In this document: one piece after another, positions 15,681-22,514 of the stretch | How the letters are laid out: each line of letters starts with the position of its first letter | Position numbering within the stretch: the stretch's first letter is position 1 | NCBI GenBank assembly: GCA_028683685.1 | Contig: JAQUHH010000002.1 | Span: forward strand, 1-25,887 | Source: Bacteroidales bacterium | GTDB lineage: Bacteria > Bacteroidota > Bacteroidia > Bacteroidales > WCHB1-69 | Reading direction: 5' to 3' | Length of the DNA: 25,887 bases | The notes under the pieces: model-generated | The model's database searches: none | The model's input: only the letters and a program-made list of their open reading frames with translations | Told to the model about the DNA's origin: nothing | Made by a program: the position numbers and the translations under genes

Positions 15681-16583
15681 ATGATTCGATATCTGTTATT
15701 GTGTGTTTTTGCAATCGGAATGTTTTCCTGTCAAGGTCCTGAGCGTCAGGGGTATATTGCTGTTGGTGAAACAGATACTATTTCGGGGAATAATGAGCTT
15801 CTCAATCCAAACAATCCGTTTAGAATGAGAGACAGCATTAAGCATTATGCTATAATCCCAAACATCTCTCTTCAGGGTAAATTGAAGATTTTTAATAGCC
15901 TGCAAGATTCTCTTCAAAAAGAAATTTATAGTGAGAATGAAAAAAAACTTGTTGAGGTTGAAATGTATAATTACTTAATTATTAAACACTTGACAGATTT
16001 AATTGAGAATCATCAAATTTCACCCAAACGTCTAGCCAGAAAAAATATTAAGTATATTCAATCAGCGGATGGAAAAATCGGAGTTCTGTCTTGGAATGAA
16101 AATACGGGTTCGGCTTTTCAATCTTTTATCAATATTTTGACCTATCGAACCAAAAATAATAAATATAAAACGCTTCATTTGGAGTGGATTAATCAAGATT
16201 TCGAATATACGCCCTATGCAGGGGAAATAAAACAGATTAGATGGCTTGGTAAACAGGATAATAAAAACATTTATATTCTTTTTTCCAGAGGAATTGGCTG
16301 TAGCGATTGTTTAAATGAAGCATTTATCGGTCTCTCTTTGCAAAATGACACCATTGATATGGATTACCCACTTTTTGTTAACGAAAACGACTTGCTGGTG
16401 GATACCAAAAATGAAAATTTATTGCAATTCGAATACAATCCATTATCCAAAGAAATCGAACTTTGCTTGGTCCGAGATACCATTGTTGATGGCAACATTA
16501 TAACTTTAGACACCTTAATCCAAAAATGGAAATTTGATGGAATATATTTTCAAATTTCAGAAGAAGAAGTTGACGCTCAATAA
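15681..16583 (+). CDS. Lipoprotein of unknown function preceding the acyltransferase operon
   Basis: A 300-residue protein. The first 17 residues end in GMFSC, a lipobox-like sequence giving a lipid-modified Cys17. The mature part starts with a polar linker (QGPERQG). A predicted helical segment follows (~70-110, many Lys, Glu and Leu), then a mostly beta region. A CSDC motif near residue 208 (RGIGCSDCLNEAF) could form a disulfide or bind metal. I do not recognise the family. It lies on the same strand and 85 bases before the MBOAT gene, so it may assist the same envelope process. A separate candidate promoter element precedes the MBOAT gene, so co-transcription is not certain. It is inserted in the inner or outer membrane; the Ser/Glu-poor residues after Cys do not settle which. 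Confidence 0.65.
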   Translation: MIRYLLLCVFAIGMFSCQGPERQGYIAVGETDTISGNNELLNPNNPFRMRDSIKHYAIIPNISLQGKLKIFNSLQDSLQKEIYSENEKKLVEVEMYNYLIIKHLTDLIENHQISPKRLARKNIKYIQSADGKIGVLSWNENTGSAFQSFINILTYRTKNNKYKTLHLEWINQDFEYTPYAGEIKQIRWLGKQDNKNIYILFSRGIGCSDCLNEAFIGLSLQNDTIDMDYPLFVNENDLLVDTKNENLLQFEYNPLSKEIELCLVRDTIVDGNIITLDTLIQKWKFDGIYFQISEEEVDAQ

Positions 16584-16597
16584 ATTTAAAATAAGTA

Positions 16598-16628
16598 TTG
16601 TTTTTTCAACGAAGCATTGTATATTTAC
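16598..16628 (+). promoter_or_regulatory. Candidate promoter of the MBOAT-to-PGK operon
   Basis: TTG at 16598-16600, then 19 bases, then TATATTTAC at 16620-16628. The spacing is correct for a Bacteroidota promoter, but the -7 box ends in AC rather than G. It is 40 bases before the MBOAT start. Confidence 0.4.
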
Positions 16629-16668
16629 CCTCGAAAAAACTTTATCATATCCCCTAATTGATTGAATT

Positions 16669-18093
16669 TTGGTTTTTAGCAGTGCAGTATTTCTTGTGTT
16701 TTTCTTGCCAATATTATTGGTATTCTATTACTTGAGTCCCAAAAGCTATAAAAATATAGTATTATTGGTTTTTAGTATTGTTTTTTATGCGTGGGGAGCC
16801 CCTAAATTTATTTTTGTTATTTTAGCGACTACTTTCCTCGATTTCCATTTGGTAAACTGGATGGAGAATGCAAAAAGTGAATCTAAAAGAAAGCTGCTTC
16901 TTGCCATTTCCGTCTGCATAAACCTAGGTTTGCTGGGGTATTTTAAATACATGAATTTTTTCATTGATAATTTCAATGCTCTCTTTTCATATTTTGGATT
17001 TGGAGAAATATCTCTTCTAAATTTAGTGATGCCCATTGGAATTTCATTTTACACTTTTGAAACCATTACATATGTAGTAGATGTCTATCGGAAAATTCAT
17101 AAACCCTTACCTAACTTTTGGGATTATCAGTTATACATTATTTTATTTCCCAAATTGATTGCTGGCCCCATTGTTCGTTATCATGAAATTTCGGATCAAA
17201 TTACCGATCGCTCGCACAACGATACTTTTGATAATAAGCTAAATGGTTTTTTGCGTTTCACCATCGGCCTTGCCAAAAAAGTACTGATTGCCAATACCAT
17301 GGGTGAATTTGCCGATACGGTTTTTGCAACACCTACCGAACTGATGAACTCTTCCACGGTCTGGCTTGGCGTTTTAGCATACACATTTCAAATTTATTAC
17401 GATTTTTCAGGATATTCCGATATGGCATTGGGCATCGGATTGATGCTGGGATTCAAATTCCCAGAAAATTTCATGAATCCCTATATATCCCAAAGTATTA
17501 CTGAGTTTTGGAGACGTTGGCACATTACTCTTGGAAATTGGATGAAAAACTATTTATACATTCCGTTGGGGGGAAACAAAGTGGGAAAGAAACGCTTGCT
17601 CTTCAACCTGTTTCTGGTCTTTATTATTTCTGGTTTTTGGCATGGAGCTGCCTGGACATTTATCTTTTGGGGGATCTACCACGGACTCTTTTTAATTTTG
17701 GACAGACTGTTTTTGAAAAAACTACTTGAAAAGTCAAGTAATTTTATTTCCATTCCTTTCACTTTCTTTGTGGTAATGATAGGTTGGGTTCTGTTTAGAG
17801 CCGATTCCACAACACAAGCATTTGCCCTTATTTCGAAAATGTTTTCTTTTGATTATGCGATGGATGCCTTTTATTACGATGCAAAACTGTGGTTTGTTTT
17901 TGCTTTGGCAAGTTTTTTTGCTTTCTTTTGCCTCTTTCCCGCTACCCAAAAAATTCAAAATTATGTCTATTTGTCCATCAAAAAGAACACCTCCCAACTT
18001 CTATTTTCAGTGCTTTCGATTGTCTTATTTTTCTTGTCTCTATCCGCTGTTTTAATTTCTGATTTCAATCCATTTATCTATTTTAGATTTTGA
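16669..18093 (+). CDS. MBOAT-family O-acyltransferase (AlgI/DltB/PatA type)
   Basis: A 474-residue polytopic inner-membrane protein with roughly ten or more hydrophobic segments. The start is TTG at 16669: a TGA lies two codons upstream, no ATG is available, and the product then begins MVFSS, the typical AlgI-family N-terminus. Family motifs: FPKLIAGPIVRY near 160-175, YDFSGYSDMALG near 240, EFWRRWHITL with His285, and FWHGAAWTFIFWG with His325, the conserved catalytic His. These enzymes pass an acyl, usually acetyl, group across the membrane to a partner SGNH protein that modifies a glycan. The next gene starts 2 bases after the stop and encodes such a partner. Whether the target is a capsule, peptidoglycan or another polymer cannot be told; alginate itself is unlikely because no other alginate genes are seen. 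Confidence 0.92.
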   Translation: MVFSSAVFLVFFLPILLVFYYLSPKSYKNIVLLVFSIVFYAWGAPKFIFVILATTFLDFHLVNWMENAKSESKRKLLLAISVCINLGLLGYFKYMNFFIDNFNALFSYFGFGEISLLNLVMPIGISFYTFETITYVVDVYRKIHKPLPNFWDYQLYIILFPKLIAGPIVRYHEISDQITDRSHNDTFDNKLNGFLRFTIGLAKKVLIANTMGEFADTVFATPTELMNSSTVWLGVLAYTFQIYYDFSGYSDMALGIGLMLGFKFPENFMNPYISQSITEFWRRWHITLGNWMKNYLYIPLGGNKVGKKRLLFNLFLVFIISGFWHGAAWTFIFWGIYHGLFLILDRLFLKKLLEKSSNFISIPFTFFVVMIGWVLFRADSTTQAFALISKMFSFDYAMDAFYYDAKLWFVFALASFFAFFCLFPATQKIQNYVYLSIKKNTSQLLFSVLSIVLFFLSLSAVLISDFNPFIYFRF

Positions 18094-18094
18094 T

Positions 18095-19351
18095 ATGAAA
18101 CGAATTTTATTCTATATAACATTGCTTATTTTGATGGTTCCCCTTTTGGTAGGAATAACACATGTTTACACCGAAAAACCGTTGGATGGAGCTTTTATTA
18201 ACGAACCCAAACGTACTTTTAAATATTTTATGTGGGAGCGTTGGTTCAACGATACTTTCCAGGTGGCCATGGAAAAATCAGCTTCGCAAAATACTGGATT
18301 CCGAAATACATTAATTCGAATGTACAATCAAATTAACTATTCGCTTTTTAAAAAAACAAATGCCGAAAAAACCATTGTGGGGAAGGATAACTATCTTTTT
18401 GAAGAGGGCTATATTGTTGATTATTTGGGTTGTAACTTTATGGGAGAGAAGTTTATTTTTGAAAACTCTCAACGAATGAAAACCATTCAGGACAGCCTTT
18501 TGGGGAAATTTGGAATTCATCTGCTTTTTGTTTTCGAACCAGGGAAAGCATCCATTTATCCAGAAAAAATTGGAAACGAGTATTTTCCAGAAACAAAAAC
18601 AAAATCCAATTACGAACAATATTCCATTATTTTCAATAAACTTAAGATAAACTATTTAGATTTAAATGCATATTTCAAAACACTTAAAGACACTTCCCAA
18701 TATCCTATTTATCCCGCTACTGGTGTACATTGGAGTACATTCGGAATGCATTTAGCTGCGGATACTTTGTTGAGGTTTATCAAATCAGAAACTTCTTTTG
18801 ATTTGTCCTTATTGCATTGGGATACAATTACATACAGCAGTACGCTCAAAGATATTGATTTTGATTTAGAAAAACCGATGAATCTTCTTTTTCAAATTCC
18901 GCATCAAACACTGGCTTACCCAAAAATTAGCATAGATACGGTTGGTAAATTTCGTCCCAAAGTGTTGACCATTGCCGATAGTTATTATTGGAGTATTTAT
19001 GACCATAAAATACCGCATTATGCCTTTTCGTCCAACGATTTCTGGTATTACAACAACACTATTTATCCTAATATTTGGGGAGAAAATGCCGATTATGTAA
19101 TTTCTACTAATTATGCAGAAACCATTAAAGAACAGGATGTTATTTTGGTCATGATTACCGAAGCCAATATGTATCGTGCATTTTGGAAAATCGAAGATAG
19201 ATTTGAAGATGTTTTGAATATTAAGTTTAAGTCATCCAAACATTATCAAAAGGTGCAAAAAATTATGTTTAATGATATATATTATAATGCCTTGCTCGAA
19301 TATACTCGACTAAGATTTATCCCATTTAATGAAGCTCTTGAAAAAATTTAA
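18095..19351 (+). CDS. AlgJ/AlgX-like SGNH-type O-acetyltransferase partner protein
   Basis: A 418-residue protein. One N-terminal hydrophobic segment (~4-23) acts as a signal anchor, and the rest faces the periplasm. The layout follows AlgJ/AlgX/DHHW proteins: a linker region with GKDNYLFEEGY near residue 92-102, FVFEPGKASIYPE near 147-160, GVHWSTFG with His212, and ADSYYW with Ser296 as the probable nucleophile. Family knowledge predicts a Ser-His-Asp site that accepts acetyl groups from the MBOAT protein. Two features differ from textbook members: the usual G-D-S reads A-D-S, and the residue two before the conserved His is Gly rather than Asp. The gene is almost fused to the MBOAT gene and is followed after 29 bases by the glycosyltransferase. 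Confidence 0.8.
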   Translation: MKRILFYITLLILMVPLLVGITHVYTEKPLDGAFINEPKRTFKYFMWERWFNDTFQVAMEKSASQNTGFRNTLIRMYNQINYSLFKKTNAEKTIVGKDNYLFEEGYIVDYLGCNFMGEKFIFENSQRMKTIQDSLLGKFGIHLLFVFEPGKASIYPEKIGNEYFPETKTKSNYEQYSIIFNKLKINYLDLNAYFKTLKDTSQYPIYPATGVHWSTFGMHLAADTLLRFIKSETSFDLSLLHWDTITYSSTLKDIDFDLEKPMNLLFQIPHQTLAYPKISIDTVGKFRPKVLTIADSYYWSIYDHKIPHYAFSSNDFWYYNNTIYPNIWGENADYVISTNYAETIKEQDVILVMITEANMYRAFWKIEDRFEDVLNIKFKSSKHYQKVQKIMFNDIYYNALLEYTRLRFIPFNEALEKI

Positions 19352-19354
19352 TTC

Positions 19355-19362
19355 TATATTTG
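19355..19362 (+). promoter_or_regulatory. Possible internal -7 element before the glycosyltransferase gene
   Basis: TATATTTG fits TAnnTTTG and lies in the 29-base gap before the ATG at 19381. The nearest TTG (19338-19340) is 14 bases upstream, inside the AlgJ-like gene, so it is a weak candidate. Confidence 0.28.
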
Positions 19363-19380
19363 TACATTATCTATTATGAA

Positions 19381-20952
19381 ATGCTAAATTCAGATTATTT
19401 CTCAAATATACAATTGCTTCACTTTTATACATCAATTTGTATAATTATCACCTCTTTGATTCTTTTTCAAAGAGGGAAACCCAAAATTTCGATTTTATTA
19501 TTGTTTTCTGGTGTTTTTTTAATGGGCATGTTTATGGGTTTATTAGACCCGTATTTACACTATTGGGATGAACAATATCACGCTTTGGTGGCTAAGAACA
19601 TGATGGACAACCCTTTTAAACCTATGTTGTTTAAAAATCCAGTTCTTCCTTATACTCATGAAGTTTGGATTGGCAATCACATCTGGCTTCACAAACAACC
19701 ACTTTTTTTGTGGATGATTTCATTAAGTCTTAAAATATTTGGCATTTCTGCTTGGGCAGTGCGTTTTCCCAGCATTCTGATGCACGCTTTAATGGTTTTT
19801 TTAATCTATCGAATTGGAACGATAATCCATTCTAAAAAACTCGGTTTTTATGCCGCTTTTATTTTCTCTTTTTCCTATTATTTAATAGAATTGATGATTG
19901 GCACACAGGTTTGTGATCACAACGACATGGCTTTTGTGTTTTTTGTTAGCGCTTCATTTTGGGCTTGGTTTGAATATCAAAACTCCAACAAAAAATATTG
20001 GATTGTTTTAATTGGACTGTTTAGTGGAAGTGCTATCCTCGTCAAATGGATGGTTGGCTTGCTGGTCTACCTTGGTTGGGGAATCACACGTATCGCTGAC
20101 AAAGATAGATTCCAAATTAAAAAATACATTCCATTGATTGTTTCTTTAATGATAACTGTTTTTGTTGCTCTGCCATGGCAATTATACATCATTCGAGCTT
20201 TTCCTGTTGAAAGTGCTTATGAATACAGCTACAATACACGTCACTTTTTTGAAGTTATTGAAGATCATGGCGGGAATTGGGATTTTCATTTTCAGAATCT
20301 TGATAAATTGTATGGAAAATTTGTCTTAACCCCGTGGTTGCTGCTTGTGGGATTCGTTTTTCTAATCATCCGAGTCAAAGAATTAAAATTTAAAATAGTA
20401 CTGGCTTCATCCGTCATTGCAATTTATCTTTTCTATTCTTTGGCTGCCACCAAAATGATTTCTTTTGGATTAACGGTTTCGTTTATTGCGTTTTTGTCAT
20501 TGGCCTTATTAATCATTGAAATAGAAAATCTTATGAATAAATGGTGTAAATTTAAACAAATATCACTTGCCTTATCTACTATTTTGCTCCTTTGGTTTTC
20601 GTATGTAAATTTCGATTTTGAATCCTTGAATCAAAAGCATACTTTGATGGACGCTAATAATAATCCTATGCGTATTATTAAAACAAAGGAATTAAACTTA
20701 ATACAAGCATTGCCCAGACTTATTCCCGACACTTCTTATGTCATTTTCAACACGCCTTTTTATGCAAACATTCAACTTATGTTTTTTACTAATTACAAAG
20801 CTGCTTATGATTTTATTCCAAGTGAGCAAAATTGTAGAGATTTAACAGAACAAAACATTGATTTTATTGTTTTAGATAATGGACAATCAAAAATGCCTGA
20901 ATACCTTAGAGAACTGAATATTCAAATAGTAAAAAATCCATTTTGGAATTAA
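19381..20952 (+). CDS. PMT/ArnT-like membrane glycosyltransferase
   Basis: A 523-residue polytopic membrane protein. The ATG at 19381 is chosen; a TTG seven codons earlier falls inside a possible promoter box. It shows the dolichyl-phosphate-mannose/ArnT layout: a first hydrophobic segment, then a periplasmic loop with HYWDEQYHA, where Asp63-Glu64 match the catalytic acidic pair. HKQPLFLWM and VRFPSILMHAL follow, then about ten further membrane segments, LVKWMVGLL, and a small C-terminal soluble domain. Such enzymes move a sugar from a polyprenyl-phosphate carrier to a lipid, protein or polymer outside the cytoplasm. Its place 18 bases before the PGK homologue and 29 after the AlgJ-like gene suggests the same glycan is built and acylated. 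Donor and acceptor cannot be deduced. Confidence 0.85.
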   Translation: MLNSDYFSNIQLLHFYTSICIIITSLILFQRGKPKISILLLFSGVFLMGMFMGLLDPYLHYWDEQYHALVAKNMMDNPFKPMLFKNPVLPYTHEVWIGNHIWLHKQPLFLWMISLSLKIFGISAWAVRFPSILMHALMVFLIYRIGTIIHSKKLGFYAAFIFSFSYYLIELMIGTQVCDHNDMAFVFFVSASFWAWFEYQNSNKKYWIVLIGLFSGSAILVKWMVGLLVYLGWGITRIADKDRFQIKKYIPLIVSLMITVFVALPWQLYIIRAFPVESAYEYSYNTRHFFEVIEDHGGNWDFHFQNLDKLYGKFVLTPWLLLVGFVFLIIRVKELKFKIVLASSVIAIYLFYSLAATKMISFGLTVSFIAFLSLALLIIEIENLMNKWCKFKQISLALSTILLLWFSYVNFDFESLNQKHTLMDANNNPMRIIKTKELNLIQALPRLIPDTSYVIFNTPFYANIQLMFFTNYKAAYDFIPSEQNCRDLTEQNIDFIVLDNGQSKMPEYLRELNIQIVKNPFWN

Positions 20953-20970
20953 ATCATTAACATTATATAT

Positions 20971-22254
20971 ATGAAAGTATTAAAATCTGTCAAAGAAGCT
21001 GACTTACGTAACAAAATTGTATTATTAAGAGTCGACCACAATGTGGTAAAAAAAGGATTTATTCACGATCCCTATCGGATTGACGTTACTTTCCCAACTT
21101 TGTTCAATATTGTATCCCGAGGAGGGAAGTTGATAATAATGACACATAACGGTCGTCCAAAAAACAAAAAAACGGGAGAAATAGATGTTTCAGAAGCCTC
21201 ATCCATTGAACCCATTGTGGAGTATCTTAAAAAGAAATTGCAAATCAATTTTGTAATTCCCCAGTTAAAAGCAAATGGCAAAGCTGGAATTACCGATTTT
21301 ATGGATGATTTAAAACCCGTTGTCGATCAACTTCGCAATAACGAAATTGAAGGTATTTATTTGCCCAACACCCGTTGGTTTGCCGGGGAAGAAGACAAAG
21401 GCGAATTGGCAGAAGCCATGGCAAATGATTTGGCAAGCATTGCCGATCTGTTTGTAAACGATGCTTTTGGTTCTTGGCAAGCTCACACATCTACCTATAA
21501 AATTGCTGAAAAACTTCCTTCTTATGCTGGTTTTTTGATGGAAAAAGAGATTAATAATCTGGAACGGATTTTTAAACCCAATCGTCCATTTATTGCAGTA
21601 GTGGCCGGGGCGAAATTTGATACTAAAATTGAGCCCTTGTATGCTTTGCTTCGCGAAGCCGATTATTTGGTTTTGGGAGGAGTTATTTACAACGCCTATC
21701 TCAGTGCTAAATATGGTTTTCAAATAAATGGAATTAGTGAAGAAGACATCGAGCATGCTCGTAAGTTTGTTGAATACAGTGCCGATTTCCCTGGAAAAAT
21801 TGTGGAACTAAAATACATCATTGAATCGGATACAATGGATGGTAAAATTGACGGAAAATATCGTAAACACAATATTTTAATGCTTGAAAAAGGAACAAAA
21901 TTAAATTTTGTTTTAGATATTGCCAAAGAATCTTTTAATGACCCAGAGGTTCATAGTATTTTTCATAAGGCACATACAATATTTGTAAATGCTGTTATGG
22001 GTTACACGCCGCACTTCAACGAGGGAACCATTGCTTTGGATGAATTAATTGATGACAATCCACAAGGAATAAAACTATATGGCGGTGGAGATACATTGCA
22101 AGAGCTAAAACGCCTATTGCCAGGATTGTACATTATGGCAATTGACAGTCCAAATTATTATATTTTTACAGGTGGCGGAGCCGTTTTAAAAGCTGTAGAG
22201 TCAGGAAATGCGTTTGGAATAAAACCAATATCATTATTGACCCAAGATGCATAA
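20971..22254 (+). CDS. pgk: Divergent phosphoglycerate kinase homologue
   Basis: A 427-residue protein of normal PGK length. Normally PGK moves phosphate between 1,3-bisphosphoglycerate and ADP in glycolysis. Retained: D22 and N24 in RVDHN, R36, H59 and R62 in THNGRP, R135 in PNTRW, K215 and K219 in AGAKFDTK, GGGDT at 371-375 and TGGGA at 400-404. Altered: the loop that usually reads FGxxHRAHAS is FGSWQAHTS (166-174), one residue shorter and without its substrate-binding Arg; the nucleotide-loop WNGPMGVFE reads VNAVMGYTP; RVDFNVP reads RVDHNVV; HLGRP reads HNGRP. It may be this lineage's glycolytic PGK in a divergent form or a paralogue with another substrate. It is the last gene of the glycan-modification run, with a terminator 20 bases on. 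The symbol denotes family, not proven reaction. Confidence 0.8.
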   Translation: MKVLKSVKEADLRNKIVLLRVDHNVVKKGFIHDPYRIDVTFPTLFNIVSRGGKLIIMTHNGRPKNKKTGEIDVSEASSIEPIVEYLKKKLQINFVIPQLKANGKAGITDFMDDLKPVVDQLRNNEIEGIYLPNTRWFAGEEDKGELAEAMANDLASIADLFVNDAFGSWQAHTSTYKIAEKLPSYAGFLMEKEINNLERIFKPNRPFIAVVAGAKFDTKIEPLYALLREADYLVLGGVIYNAYLSAKYGFQINGISEEDIEHARKFVEYSADFPGKIVELKYIIESDTMDGKIDGKYRKHNILMLEKGTKLNFVLDIAKESFNDPEVHSIFHKAHTIFVNAVMGYTPHFNEGTIALDELIDDNPQGIKLYGGGDTLQELKRLLPGLYIMAIDSPNYYIFTGGGAVLKAVESGNAFGIKPISLLTQDA

Positions 22255-22274
22255 TAAGACATGATTATATGCTT

Positions 22275-22320
22275 AACGCATAAAGCATTGTGCATTAATT
22301 CAATGCTTTATGCGTTTGTT
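22275..22320 (+). terminator. Rho-independent terminator after the PGK homologue
   Basis: A perfect 16-bp stem (AACGCATAAAGCATTG with CAATGCTTTATGCGTT) encloses a 10-base loop and is followed by TGTTT. The rest of the gap to 22514 is AT-rich; a TATTTTTG at 22373-22380 could be a -7 box for hppA but lacks a visible -33 partner. Confidence 0.78.
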
Positions 22321-22514
22321 TATAAAAAACACAATAATCATTTCTCTTTTAGAAGTAAAATTAACGTAATGCTATTTTTGAATGAATTTACTAAAATCAA
22401 CAATATTATTGTTAATAAATTTTTTTATTCGTTTTTTTTATGGAATTTTGCACCGGTTTTAAAAGATAATTCTTTGAATTATAAAATTAATATTAACTAA
22501 TACAATAACTGATT

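Noticed and set aside
21310..21756. Minus-strand 148-codon open frame inside the PGK homologue
   Set aside because: It is antisense to a conserved fold and has no independent signals.
22261..22500. 79-codon plus-strand open frame between pgk and hppA
   Set aside because: It overlaps the pgk terminator hairpin, is rich in Asn, Phe and Lys from AT-rich sequence, and shows no motif.
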